Numbered from the stretch's first letter, positions 23,300-35,679 are shown. The stretch is DNA of 64,000 nt from Welwitschia mirabilis (GCA_051453625.1 JBOZIK010000001.1:22447026-22511025), one strand, 5' to 3'. Notes: generated by a model from the sequence alone, not told the origin. Numbers and translations are program-made.

Positions 23300-24465
23300 A
23301 TTTTATTAGATACAATAGAATTTTTCATGGTAAATCTAAAAAGTTTTTCTCTTTGAATTTTAAGATCTTATTTAGTTGGTTTATTAGCTGTAGCTATATA
23401 TTCTACTTATTTTTCAACTAGTTTATCATGTTTAGAAGTTTCTTTCACATCTTCTTATTCTACAGATTGCTTAATTTTAGGTAACTCTAGTTGTTCTAGA
23501 ACTTGAATTCAATGAAGCTTCTAAACTTGAGTATGAAGCTCATTGATGCTTTTTCATGATTTATCAAATTTATTTTCTATTTTTCCTCTCTTAATAAAGA
23601 TCTAATCCTTCTCCCCTTCAAGCTAAGGGACTTAGAACTATGTTCTATTGAAGTATTATTAGAGTGATTTATTATTGGTCTTTATTTGTATTAGCTCCAC
23701 TGTTTATTTGTTTTAAGCATCCTAAATTCTAAATCTATACCTTTAAAATGATTACAATAATTTCATTTGAAACTATTCCTTATTCTTCTTTATCTTAATT
23801 TTTTTCTTCTCTAAGTTGTTCAGTATGTTTTAGAACTATCATATCAACTTCATTACAGTTTTCTTTTGCTACCTCTTTTATTTTATTAATCTTAGTCCAT
23901 AAGCATACTTTAACAATATTTGAACTTCTTGTGTTATTAACATTTTTAAAATCTTATTATTTCTTACAAGTTTCTATTAATCTAGTCCTTGAATGCATGA
24001 ATATGTTTATTCTTGTAGAACTATTCTATCTTCATTTTCGACAAAATGTTCCATAGCTTCATTATTTATTATAGGGTTCTTGACATATTCTTATAGGACT
24101 ATGATAGTGATGATATTAGAAAACTAACAATGTATAGTATTCCTATTTTTCCTACTCTAGTAAAATTTACATGCTTGATTTGATTTTTTACATAAATATA
24201 CTCATCCTTCTTAAGCATAAAAATAAGGATCTTCTCTAGATGTTGTAAAAAACCTAGGTTGTATTTTTTATCATATCACTAATAGTTTAAATATTTCTTC
24301 CATGGCCTACTTTCCTTTTGCTTCGATTGGTATTATAAACATTCTAGTGGGCTAAATAGGCTTATGTAGTGATGGTGATCTTGGTTCTTTAAAGATTAGT
24401 GATAATGAACTGCTAAATGAAATAGCTTTTTTTATAGCACCTTTTCTTGTCTTTGTCCCTAACAT
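23300..24465 (-). pseudogene. Unrecognised decayed protein-coding frame, minus strand
   Basis: From a Met at 24465 the minus strand gives a long frame interrupted only by in-frame stops, mostly TAG/TAA/TGA where Gln or Trp would be natural: MLGTKTRKGAIKKAISF, LIFKEPRSPSLHKPI, PTRMFIIPIEAKGK, AMEEIFKLL, KIQPRFFTTSREDPYFYA, VYLCKKSNQACKFY, EYVKNPIINNEAMEHFVENE. After about 23970 the sense becomes Lys/Gln-rich and coiled-coil-like (23790-23900). I do not recognise the family. A gag-like or accessory protein of a mobile element would fit the context, but that is a guess. Confidence 0.5.
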
Positions 24466-25430
24466 TTTTGTTAATAAAGTGTAATATTAATATAGAGATA
24501 ATGCAATGAAAATACCAAGAGTACTTTTAAAATTGTGTATTTACTAAGGAATAAAAAATATCAAAGAAACTATGTAATAAATAGAGTGTTGAGATGTAAT
24601 ATCCCAATATCTTTATCATTTCCTTAGAGTGTGTTTTGATCATCACATTGGAGTGTAAGTTATTGGAAGATATTTATCTTGTATTACCAACGATATCAAT
24701 CATAGTATTCATCTTCTTCAAGGTTGCATCATTACCAATCCTCATGAGTCTTGTCATTCTTCTTGGACATCAGACCTTTTACTTTTGCTTCATCTGGAGG
24801 TTACCGAGATTGTTTAATGCCATAGGGGGGTTACTCTCTACTATTTCTGTTCACCACTACCCTTCATAAATTCTAGTACCATCATCTATAGACCAACTAG
24901 CCTTCTTGATAATAATTTTTGAGTTTGTAAATTTTAAATTTTTCACTACCACTGTGACAATTTAGGGAAGAGAACTAAGGATAAGAAAATGATGGTAAGA
25001 GTTGGAGCAATGAAAGTTTATCATCACTACCTAGATCTGGCATCGTATTTCTCTCTGATAGTAAAATGAAAGAGAAGTTAAAGGAAAAATCAGTTTTTCA
25101 TTTTAGTTATTTGGTATTTGACTATTGAATTCTGGGTAAAGCTAAATATATTCTACCTCTCTACACAGAGAGCCTACAAGTTTCTTAGTTAAGTTCTTGA
25201 CTTCAAAAGAGCTCTCCAAGTTTTGACTGTGGGCCTGTATGGAGAAATTCGAGAAAATGGAATAGCGAGATCAAGAATTTGATAAAAAGAAAAAGACATA
25301 ATTTGATTCAAAGCTGTACATCAACCCTGTTTAAGCATGCTTTGCTTCTGGTGAGTATTCTAATTATGATTTTACACTCTAGAAATATTAGATATGCAAT
25401 CGGTTTCTGATGGCTTCTCTTATAATATAG
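24466..25430. other. Spacer with slightly higher G+C; possible 5' flank of the RRM fragment
   Basis: No convincing frame on either strand; the 24636-24869 frame has no family signature. Base composition is less extreme from about 24750 and again at 25150-25430. A GTGAGT donor-like site is at 25353-25358, before the RRM fragment; a 78-base intron to TATAG at 25430 would be of plausible plant size (inference). Confidence 0.4.
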
Positions 25431-25541
25431 AAGAATACCCTCTATGTTGGTGGGCTTACAAAGGATATAACCAAAGAGATACTATGTTCAGAAATCATAT
25501 TGGAAACGTCAAGGACATGATAATGCCACTAGACTAGTTCA
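25431..25541 (+). pseudogene. Fragment of an RRM-protein gene (CYP33/ATE1-like RRM)
   Basis: The plus strand reads KNTLYVGGLTKDITKEIL, which contains the RNP2 hexamer L-Y-V-G-G-L, the first beta strand of an RNA-recognition motif. About 20 bases later, after a shift consistent with a 4-base loss, the second frame reads GNVKDMIMPLD and a TAG stop. In the RRM of plant cyclophilin-33/PPIE-like small proteins this region reads G-D-x-K-D-x-x-x-P-L-D-Q, so the stop is a plausible CAG-to-TAG change. An acceptor-like TATAG precedes it and a GTAAGT follows at 25596-25601. The second half of the RRM (RNP1) was not found. It is the only non-transposon coding trace in the window. Confidence 0.68.
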
Positions 25542-25595
25542 CTTGAGCTATTATCATATAGTTCACTTGATGTGAAACATGTGGATAACTGATAG

Positions 25596-25729
25596 GTAAG
25601 TCTTTAGTCATAACCTAAATTAATTTGCTACAATGTTTAATCTTAACATGCAATTGATCTATAGCAATATAATTTAGATTTAATTAAGATAATTAGAAAA
25701 TCTTTTCATACTTTTAGGTCTAAATTAGA
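25596..25729. other. Sequence between the RRM fragment and the LTR-like repeat
   Basis: Begins with a GTAAGT donor-like site (25596-25601); otherwise A+T-rich without recognised features. Confidence 0.4.
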
Positions 25730-26099
25730 AACCACATCGTAACATGAAGGGAATGAAATAATCTCTTACATTAATGATATAGGAATCATAAGATTACAGA
25801 CTAAAATCACAACTCATAAAGCTTCCATAAGTTTCCCTAGACAATGGGCTACAAAAGTTTTATTGAGGCTTTACCACTTTGATGCTTGATGCTTGGTAGT
25901 ATTTAAGGGAGAAGATAGTGAACCATGGTCTTACACAAGAAACTTCATCTCAAGTTCTTATATAAGAGCCCCTCTTAGTCTTTAAACTTTAATATCTCTT
26001 TCTTCTATCTTATCAACTTCAATTTTGATAACAACTCTTAAAGCACTTCTTAAGTTATTCCCCAAAGCATGCCCTTCATCTTGTTACATCTTTTTCTTC
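25730..26099 (+). repeat. LTR-like promoter-bearing repeat, copy 1
   Basis: Contains cttatataagagcc near 25957-25970, a TATA-box form, followed by a pyrimidine-rich stretch as in LTR U3/R borders. Repeated at 26446-26709 across a 343-N gap. No PBS or PPT is seen, so orientation and family are uncertain. Confidence 0.5.
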
Positions 26100-26445
26100 N
26101 NNNNNNNNNNNNNNNNNNNNNNNNNNNNNNNNNNNNNNNNNNNNNNNNNNNNNNNNNNNNNNNNNNNNNNNNNNNNNNNNNNNNNNNNNNNNNNNNNNNN
26201 NNNNNNNNNNNNNNNNNNNNNNNNNNNNNNNNNNNNNNNNNNNNNNNNNNNNNNNNNNNNNNNNNNNNNNNNNNNNNNNNNNNNNNNNNNNNNNNNNNNN
26301 NNNNNNNNNNNNNNNNNNNNNNNNNNNNNNNNNNNNNNNNNNNNNNNNNNNNNNNNNNNNNNNNNNNNNNNNNNNNNNNNNNNNNNNNNNNNNNNNNNNN
26401 NNNNNNNNNNNNNNNNNNNNNNNNNNNNNNNNNNNNNNNNNNCAA

Positions 26446-26709
26446 CTTAGAAACCACATTATAACATGAAGGGAATGAAATAATCTCTTACATTAATGAT
26501 ATAGGAATCACAAGATTACAGACTAAAATCACAACTCATAAAGCTTCCATAAGCTTCCCTAGAAAATGGGCTATAAAAGTTTTATCGAGGCTTTACCACT
26601 TTGATGCTTGATGCCTGGTAGTATTTAAGGAAGAATATAGTGAACCACGGTCTTACATAAGGAACTTCATCTCAAGTTCTTATTTAAGAGCCCCTCTTAG
26701 GCTTTAAAC
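26446..26709 (+). repeat. LTR-like repeat, copy 2 (across gap)
   Basis: Repeats 25730-25999 almost base for base (for example the cataagcttccctagaaaatgg region), with the TATA element changed to ttatttaagag. Its position next to two gaps (26100-26442 and 26710-26841) suggests assembly redundancy. Confidence 0.6.
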
Positions 26710-26841
26710 NNNNNNNNNNNNNNNNNNNNNNNNNNNNNNNNNNNNNNNNNNNNNNNNNNNNNNNNNNNNNNNNNNNNNNNNNNNNNNNNNNNNNNNNNNN
26801 NNNNNNNNNNNNNNNNNNNNNNNNNNNNNNNNNNNNNNNNN

Positions 26842-27857
26842 CTTATTAAGAAAGAATCCTTCTAGTATTATTCACTTATACTTTTTACTAAAACTAATAT
26901 CTAAACATAGCTTATTCCTTATAATTTTATTCCCTCTAAACTTAACATATTCCTTTTGCATAAATTTTGTATAAAGCACATTAACAACTATACATTGTAT
27001 CTACATGGTGATTATGGATGGTGTTTTCATGGAAATCATGGAAGTTACATATGGAAGACTTTATTTTTTATGAAAGAATACTAAAATTTTAGCAAAGACA
27101 TTCCTAACTAAAACAAACTCCTTATTTTTATTTTTCAAGAATGCTCCTGCATTAATTATTCTAACAAGGACTTTGATAAATTTTTTAATGAATTAAATTT
27201 TTATATAAAATGAACCTTGTAGGTTTAGCACTTGGAGCTAAATTGTTATGTATAAGAAAAATGGAAGTTTGTTTCATAGATAATATTCTTTATATCTTTC
27301 CTTAGAAGTGGTTTGTTTTAAAAAACCTATAATATACTATAACATTATGCCATCACTTAAGGATGCCATCTTGCTATAATCATCTTAATCTTTTAGATTT
27401 TATAGATATGAGATAAGGTTCCTTTGTCCAAAAGAAAAAAGTAAAACAATTTTTTATTTCATTCACGAATGATGAATTAAATATAATTTCTACCATTAAC
27501 ATGGAGTTGTCTTTTCTTAAGGCATGATTCATGCTAGAAGGATCTTAATAAGTCCTAGGTAAAATGACAAAATATCTATTAAGTTTACTTTTTATTCTAA
27601 TTAATAAAGTATTCATTTATTGAAAAAATATAGGAAACATATATCTTACATTCTTTTTACCATAATAAAATTTTTTCTTTGTTGTGTTTAGCTCTACATA
27701 ACTTAGCATTTGCCATAGCTATTGAAGATGAGATGAAATAATGCTAGAATTATTTTGTATTTTACAAAGATAGCTTCTTGCTGTACAACACTATAATCAT
27801 TTGAATATGTAGTTAACCAATATAGTAGACGCACTTTTACAAGTTCTTTAAGTATTG
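26842..27857. other. Unrecognised A+T-rich sequence
   Basis: No family signature on either strand. Short frames such as NLVGLALGAKLLCIRKMEVC (plus, near 27210-27270) exist but match nothing I can name. Confidence 0.5.
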
Positions 27858-29500
27858 GTATTTGATAAAAATGGTTCAAGCTTACTTTTTTAATATTTTT
27901 TATATTTAATAAAACTAAAATTGCAAAAATGATGGACTTCCCTTGATATTTTTACTATGTTAAAACAAATCTTAATAGGCTTAAATGATTTCAAATCATC
28001 TTCTTCTAAATTATACTTGTTACTTGAGCTCCCCTTAGTTTCAATAACATTATAACAGATAAACTAGTAGAAACAGAAAAATGGAAAGAATAGCAAAAAT
28101 AAGAATGTCAATGAAATAAGGAAAAGTAGCCATAATATAGTTTTAAGAAATGATAAGGATAGGAGAATGTTACTTCAAACTTATAGGGCGTAGCTTCATT
28201 ACCCTAAAAAAATAAAAATAAAATTAGAATTAAAAAGGAAAAAGATAAGTGTTAAATTTTGATATTTTTATAGATTTAATTCACATATTTTATCATGAAA
28301 TTTTAAAAAATAATTTTGGAAGTTTCATTTAATTTTCTTCATTTGATTTGACAAGCTTATTTATGCTCAAATCTAGCTAAGCATGCTTTGTAGATTTTGG
28401 AAGTTATACATCATTCCTACATATCTATATCCTTTATTAAAAAAAACAATTGGGATGATGTTAATACTATTTCATTTAATAATGTTTAAGAAGTAAGAAG
28501 GAGGAAATAATATCTTCGTGTTTTTTCATAAAGGAAAATATGGCTTCTTATTTTATTTCAGCCTTTAAATTTATGATAAGACTATTGTGTAACTTGGTTA
28601 AGCATGTATTTTACACCATAAAACAATCATAAGTATTATAACTACAAGAGATTAGAGAGCATGAGAACACTTAAGAAAGAGAAATATATTGCAAGTTATT
28701 TAAAAATAAGTTAGAATACAAAAATAAGAGAAACTGTAATGTAACTAATCAAATAATCCAAGTTAATACCAAACTTTAGTTGGTTATTACCTAATTAGTC
28801 TCAGACCACCTATAATATTATATCAATCATCAATCAGCTTTAACTAATACACAATTTAAGAATTACAATTTTAGATGTTTTATTAAGTCAAATACATGTA
28901 ATAAATGAGTTACATTAAGGGCTTCAATGACTTTTTAACTCCTTCCCCTTTATCACATCTTTTAGCAATGTATTCAATAACCTTGGCAAGGATAATCTCC
29001 TTGCTTTTATAGCTTGTAAATACATTGGAAAGTTAAGAGAGTTAATTATGTAAGAACCAATTTTGTTTCTCCTTATGTTAACAAATGACGGCATGTGGTG
29101 ATAGTTTTATTTTATAGCAGCAAATGGCATTACTGGATGATGTTATTGAATGATGATATGTGGTAATAGTTCTAGCCTATAATAGAATAAGTCATCACTA
29201 GATAGTCTTTGCAATGTTAAAAAGTAATAATGAACTTGACTATTTTTCTATTATCATTAAATTATTATCCTAACAATCAAATATGGTAATGATCTTGTAA
29301 ATAAGGTTATCAATAAATTACTTTTTAGTGATGATGTTATATAGAAGTAGAGATGATATTCTCAATTCTTTTATCTTTAGCCAACTTTACTTTTATGATT
29401 TTTAATTCTCTTTTGGAGTTTCTTAAAATCTTATTCAAACTTAATTTTCATAATTAAAATATCACATAGGTCTTTTTTTAAGTGTTTATCATAGGCCTTT
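27858..29500 (-). repeat. 3' LTR of X1
   Basis: Minus strand carries a TATA box, GCTATAAAAGCAAGG (about 28997-29012), with repeated catcatt/atggcat motifs upstream, as expected for U3. The three X copies align here with roughly 12-15% differences by eye. Exact ends are uncertain; the right limit is set where LTR-like sequence gives way to the ORF region. Confidence 0.6.
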
Positions 29501-29639
29501 ATGAGGCCCTTAGCAAGACTTGGTAAGGTAGGCTAATTAAAGATAAATAATACCTATTGAAGAAAATTATAAAAATAAAGTAGCAAAAAGACATCACAAA
29601 AATAAAGTAGTAAAACAAAGTCAATATTTGTATTAACAT

Positions 29640-31600
29640 AAATCATGTATTACAAAAGTCAAAAAGAATAACATGTAACTTACTAAAATAGACTAATAAG
29701 AAGGATATGTGAAAGAAGAGGGAATAACAACATGGGTTTTCTGAAGAGGAGCTACAAATAAAAACTCTTCCTCCTCTTCTCTGATAATTGGTTTGAAAGA
29801 ATCTAACTCATCTAATGTGATGGTCAAGATATGCATTTTCTTTGTAATTTGGGACAATTACTGATTAATTCCAATTAAAATGAGATCTTTGCTATTAGAA
29901 ATGTATATGTCCAAGTTGTTTTAATCTTTTTTGTATGCTATCCATGCATTAAGATACCTCAAATATGATGGTTGTAATTTGAAGGTCAAAAGAATTCCAT
30001 GTTTGTAATTTGATTGTTGATGTAGGCTTACATATCCTCCATCTTTTGATTGAAATGCCACCATATACCTATGATCTAGTTTAATATGTCAAATAAGTTT
30101 TGGTCACAATGCTTAACCTTTTTCAAAGACCATCTTTCAGAAATTTTTAATTATCTAAATGGAATTAGAGATGAATCCTACATTTGTGGATGGGGGAATA
30201 AATCATTAGATTAATCTATTGATGAGGCATGGCTATATCAAAAATGACATATTACCCTCCTTTGTAAACTCTACTATATGGGATTAAATAAATGCAAGAA
30301 AATTACATTTTGTGTTCTTCCACAATGATGCTAAGATCATAAAGATAAGAACCATTACATTACTAGAATGAGAGGATGGAATGATATTTGCTTGAATTTC
30401 CTTTGTCACTATCTTTTCATATTTATGAAGATTCTAAGCTTGGCTCCTCTAGGTTATAATATTATTGCATAATTAGGAATGAGCACCTAAATATATTATC
30501 TTTATTCCACAAAATATCCAACAAGAGGAAGGAATTCGTGGCTTCTTCCAAACATGCCAAGTTGATAGGCCATAGTATGAATGTTAATATTGATATGAAC
30601 TCTAAATAAAATAGAAGTTAAGAAACATTTATTTTCTTCCATTATTATACTAATGATCAAGAATAACTCTGCTATTTCTTGATGCAAAAATTATCCATTA
30701 GTAGTTGCAATTCATAATTGTTGTCTATTTTTTGAAGCATATTATTAAAAGATCTTTCTATGAAAAACTAAGCTTTGTAAATGGCTATTAATGGAGTTAT
30801 TATTTAATCAATGATTTTAAATCCTTGAGATTTTCTTATTATTATTCCTCTAGCTACTCTTTAGATTAGTCTAAAGATTATTCTTTAACATAGTCTTGAT
30901 TTGTATGGTGGGTGATGAAGATAGATGATACTAAAGCTTTTCTCAATATTTTTCATGCAGGAGAAAATGATGATTAATCCATGGATGTTAGAAAATTATG
31001 CTTCTTAAAATTGCTAGAAAGTCATTTAGAGATCTTAGGCATGATTAAAGTATAAGTGAAATGAAGTAATTATGAGTTTGAAAATGGAGGGACAACATGA
31101 ATTTATAACCCTACAATGTATTACTAGGTAGTTACTAGATGATCTAAGTAGCAATTTCAACTAAATAACAATGTCCATTGTTTCCTACCTCACTCGCTAA
31201 CACAAGTATTGATGATGATTAAATGTGGTAGCTATTGCTACAATACATTGCTAGATATAAGAAGCAGTGATACTCAAGTCATTACTACTTGATTTAATGG
31301 GCAATTATAAGCAATAATTACTTAATAACTTTTAAAAATTTAGAAGTTTAAGTAATAATACACACTAATATTTATTTTTATGATATTAGCTAACAAATGA
31401 AATGAGTTGAATAATGGTTATAGTGAAAAAAATTTCTATCTAATGCAAATAAGTAAATCAAGAAAATAATTGGCTAGATCCTAGTAGTTACTATACATAA
31501 CTATATGATGAGATTAAGAAAAAATAATAAAGGGTTTTCTTTAAAGCATAGATCAGTGATAATGAACTTGTAATAAAAGCCTTTTGCAATGATCAAGATA
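29640..31600 (-). pseudogene. Extra ORF region of X1 between pol and 3' LTR
   Basis: Readable minus-strand pieces: 30502-30687 (MHQEIAELFLIISIIMEENK ... MAYQLGMFGRSHEFLPL) and an acidic C-terminal piece near 29720-29830 (LDELDSFKPIIREEEEEFLF). The same pieces occur in X3 (53713-53901 and 52850-52930), so the frame predates the duplication. I do not recognise the protein; its place agrees with the additional ORFs of Tat/Athila elements. X3 keeps about 120 bases encoding a Ser/Pro-rich segment (53180-53330) that X1 lacks. Confidence 0.5.
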
Positions 31601-32340
31601 CCTTTAAAGGTGTATAACTAGATGACAGCCCATCACTTATTAATTCAAGATGGTTTTATGTCTTCATTGAGTTAGATTGAAAAGGTTGAAGGTCAGTTAT
31701 TTCATAGGAAACAATTTAAGGCTATAGTAAATTACATAGGTGTTCTTTTTGGATAGGATATAGTTAAAACCATTATGTTGTAGTGAGTGACATTCCTTAA
31801 CAATCTATGATGAAACTCCTCCTTATGAATTAAACCATTCCATAGAGTGCAAAGAGAATGGGGATTGGGAATCCATCTATTAAGCATCTACTCACATTAG
31901 TATAGCATTTTCAAAACATAAATTCTACCCAAAAATACATTGTAATTGGTTCCTTAAATGTTGTAATCTTAAGTGGGCTTAGTATACATTCAAAAAGGTA
32001 TATCCTAAATGATGTTATTACTTTATTCCTTCTCTCATTATTTTTCTTTTTCATTTATTTTTCTTTTTTTGGGACTAATGACATTTTAAAAAAATGAATC
32101 TAACTCAATAAAAGCACTATATAAGATTAACTCAAATCTGTAATTCAAGGGCACTAGTTCTAAAAAGTATGCACTTGAAAATTTTACTTGATACAAGGAA
32201 AGCTAAAATTTTATTTTCTTTACAAGAGATTAAATGGATGAATATTTTTAATCATTGTCCTTTCTATTAAAAATTTTAGGTAATCAATAAGTAATACTCA
32301 TTTTTAAAGGAACTATCAAGTGTAGTTCTTCTAGTAAGCA
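31601..32340. other. X1 sequence between ORF region and integrase
   Basis: No clear frame; low-complexity T-rich stretch near 32030-32075. Confidence 0.4.
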
Positions 32341-34350
32341 AGAATATTATCTTAGTAGATTACCTTTAAAATACGATTTTAAGTGTTGTCCATTGATGTG
32401 AAATATTTCAAGGGTGATGGGATCTTAAATAAAATGTAACCTATTAGAATTGATTTTTTGAAAAAGATATGATTATAACCACTTAGATATAAGTTAATTA
32501 TGAACTATACTAGCTTCAGTATTAAAGAGGAGTACTCACTAATCAAGTCTAAAATGATTAGACTAAAATTATTTATCATGAAAATATTGGGCTTGAGGTN
32601 NNNNNNNNNNNNNNNNNNNNNNNNNNNNNNNNNNNNNNNNNNNNNNNNNNNNNNNNNNNNNNNNNNNNNNNNNNNNNNNNNNNNNNNNNNNNNNNNNNNN
32701 NNNNNNNNNNNNNNNNNNNNNNNNNNNNNNNNNNNNNNNNNNNNNNNNNNNNNNNNNNNNNNNNNNNNNNNNNNNNNNNNNNNNNNNNNNNNNNNNNNNN
32801 NNNNNNNNNNNNNNNNNNNNNNNNNNNNNNNNNNNNNNNNNNNNNNNNNNNNNNNNNNNNNNNNNNNNNNNNNNNNNNNNNNNNNNNNNNNNNNNNNNNN
32901 NNNNNNNNNNNNNNNNNNNNNNNNNNNNNNNNNNNNNNNNNNNNNNNNNNNNNNNNNNNNNNNNNNNNNNNNNNNNNNNNNNNNNNNNNNNNNNNNNNNN
33001 NNNNNNNNNNNNNNNNNNNNNNNNNNNNNNNNNNNNNNNNNNNNNNNNNNNNNNNNNNNNNNNNNNNNNNNNNNNNNNNNNNNNNNNNNNNNNNNNNNNN
33101 NNNNNNNNNNNNNNNNNNNNNNNNNNNNNNNNNNNNNNNNNTTTATTTTCATCTAATTGTTGAATGTATAGGAAGTATTTATAAAAATTAGATTCTTCAT
33201 CTAATAAGTTCAAAGTATGACAAGTCTTAAAAGAATAAAAATTAATATTAGTAGAAAGCATACAAGATATACTATAAACTAATTCATAGAGAGAGAACTC
33301 AAGAGAATTTTTCTACATAGTTTATAAGACTAAAGAATATCATCAAGCTTCAAATACCAATTGTTACATGAAGAGCCAACAATTTTTTTGAAAGTGTTTT
33401 CTTGATTTTCCTATTCACATTTTCAACATGAGTAAAAAGCATTAGCAATATAATGTTAAATTCCTAATTGTAAGAGAAGTTTTCTAAAAATGTTTTTAAT
33501 AAAATGAATTCCTTAATCATTATAAGAATAAAAGGAAAGACAAAATAAAAAAATTGGATTTAATAAATTGATAAATGGTTAAGACATTCTTGATTATGGT
33601 AAGAAGGGCTTCCCCTCATTTGGTCATGTAATCTATGAAAATGAGAATGTACTTCTTTCCATGAGATGACCAATCTAACTATTTAATATAATTAATTTTT
33701 TAATAATTAAATGATTCACACTTTATGATGAATTAAAGTGGCATGTATTCACTATAAGTCAAGCCCACAAAGTTTTTTCAAGGCTCACATTTCTTAACAA
33801 ATTGAAAAGAATTATGGAAAAACAAAGGACAAAATAATCTAGCATGAAGGATTTTCATAGCTATTTTCTTTCCACTAAAGTTCCTTCACAAAGTCTCCTA
33901 TGATAGTTATAAAATTTCTTGTTGTACCCATTTTGAAATGTATCTTCTCATAACTTAATACTTATACATGTAATAAAGGAAAGAAGAAATCCACTCATAC
34001 TTATCTAGCTTATGCAGAAAACTTTTCATTGAGGAGAACTTCAAGTATAGGGTTTTTATAGGTAACAAGCTAATTCAAAATTTATACATACCATGGATAA
34101 GAATGTTTTTTTAAATTGGTCATTTACTTTTTGCACAACAAATAACTTATTCATTAGAAATTTATCCTTAATAATTAATGGTTCAAAGGAAAAAGTAAAA
34201 AAGATAAATGAAAAATATGATCATACATAGAATTATCCTTTTTAACTTTATTCATAACTATAAGATTGAATTCTTGGAGTAGTAAGATCCAATAGATTAA
34301 TATAGACTTCAATGTTCATTTGATCATAAGGTAATGAATCGAAAAAGAAT
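32341..34350 (-). pseudogene. Integrase of X1 (gypsy)
   Basis: Minus strand gives GKKYILIFIDYMTK then stop (Trp position) and GEALLTI near 33600-33660: the gypsy integrase core with the first catalytic Asp. Then QENTFKKIVGSSCNNWYLKL (about 33320-33400), the end of the core, and LLDEESNFYKYFLYIQQLDE at 33142-33200, the start of the C-terminal extension. A 542-N gap (32600-33141) follows. Zinc-domain remnants lie at 33800-34100. Confidence 0.78.
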
Positions 34351-34599
34351 TAACATAAATACTCACATGATATTCCAAAAGATAATGATAAAATTTATGA
34401 AGAAAATTCATAATGGCTAGTAATTTATTTTCAATAATCATGTAATTTAGTTAAGCTCTTAAAAATGTTTTAGTATGGTAAGTAATAACATAAAACATTT
34501 TACCAAATTTTTGATCTAAAACTTCATTAATATCATAATCACTAGAATTACACGTTAATTCAAAATCTTTTAATTAATCAAGGCCAATTATTATTAGAG
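34351..34599 (-). pseudogene. RNase H of X1 (gypsy), cut by Y1
   Basis: Reads DFELTCNSSDYDINEVLDQK, KMFYVITYHTKTFL, NYMIIENKLLAIMNFLHKF and YLLEYHVSIYV: the gypsy RNase H with the catalytic C-D-A-S-D box altered to C-N-S-S-D. The beginning of the domain is missing where the Y1 LTR starts. Confidence 0.82.
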
Positions 34600-34794
34600 T
34601 GTCAAACCTTACAAGTTATTAATTAATGAAAAGTTAAATCTCATATAACTTTAATAATAGAATGTCCTTACGCAGGATTGAAAGGATGGCCTTGAAATTA
34701 ATCATCAAATAATATTGATGAAGTTACAAAAGACATGAAGGAATAAAGTAGAAAATGGAGTTCAAGTACTTAAAAGGTAGAAAAAACATCAAGT

Positions 34795-34990
34795 ATTGAA
34801 CCAACATTCTCCATGGGGTTAACCACCTTTAGGAAAAAAACATAGAGAAAAGCATTAAGTGATTAACCAAATATCTTTAGGGAGTCAAACGTCTACTATT
34901 AATGTGAACCAAAAGCATCAAGTGATTGACTAGTAGCATTAAGTGGTCAATTGTCCATAAGGTCAATTGACTCCATATTGAGGTCAATCA
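34795..34990 (+). promoter_or_regulatory. Phased TTGAC/GTCAA cores in U3 of Y1
   Basis: Cores or near-cores lie at about 34795, 34817, 34861, 34882, 34904, 34924, 34944, 34966 and 34982; most steps are 20-22 bases. TTGAC(C/T) is the W-box recognised by WRKY factors; use as such here is inference. Confidence 0.55.
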
Positions 34991-35679
34991 TTCAAAGCAT
35001 TTTCTAGGAATGTAACAATTTCATTTAATCAGATCCTCAAAGGAATCACTACTACTCTGATCATTAATCAAAATACAACTATTTAAGACTGTTGAAAATA
35101 GCTTGAAGTTGTTTTGAAATGCTAGCCAATCATTCTAAGGCTTTCAGTATTATCTTGTTCATCATCAATTTTATTAATAGCTATAATTCATATGTTATAA
35201 ATAGGAAAGCTATTATTATTTGTAATACCTTTTGATCTTTTTAATAACTTTAAAAAACACACTATTAATCACTCTCTATGGGTTTTTAAGTCATCAAAAA
35301 TCCAATTTTTATTGTAATTAAGCTAATTTTTTCTTATGCTTGTGACTAAGGATTATAGAAAAATCTTGATTATATTGCTTGAGAACTATCACAAAGTTTG
35401 ATGGAGTGTGATTAGAGGCTACACTAGTAATAAAGGAAAACAAACCTGTTTTCTTTACTTTATGCCTTCTTAGTTTACTAGTTAACTAAATTAATATGAT
35501 AAATTATTTTATTCAAAATTAATTATATGAATTATCATCTTAATTAAAGTGTAAATAATAATTGATCACATTTGATGGTATTATTCATTATGAAAACTTA
35601 GTATTAAACATTTAAATTGTAAAAACTACCTTAGATACCCTATTCAATTCTTTTCTTTAGGATAGCTAGTCTTAGCAAT

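Larger units (their letters stand above)
27858..34599 (-). mobile_element. X1: minus-strand Ty3/gypsy element (LTR, extra ORF, IN, RH), truncated in RNase H
   Basis: Left to right: LTR (27858 to about 29500), extra-ORF region, integrase, RNase H, abrupt switch to the Y1 LTR at 34600. On the minus strand this is the RH-IN-ORF-LTR 3' half of a gypsy element. The RT, protease, gag and 5' LTR are missing. The same material recurs at 36528-38602 (X2) and 40483-41951 plus 52421-55342 (X3). Extra ORFs between pol and the 3' LTR are known for the Tat/Athila clade. Confidence 0.78.

Noticed and set aside
24636-24869. Possible membrane protein of 77 codons
   Set aside because: No family signature, no homologous copy, ordinary open-frame length for this composition.
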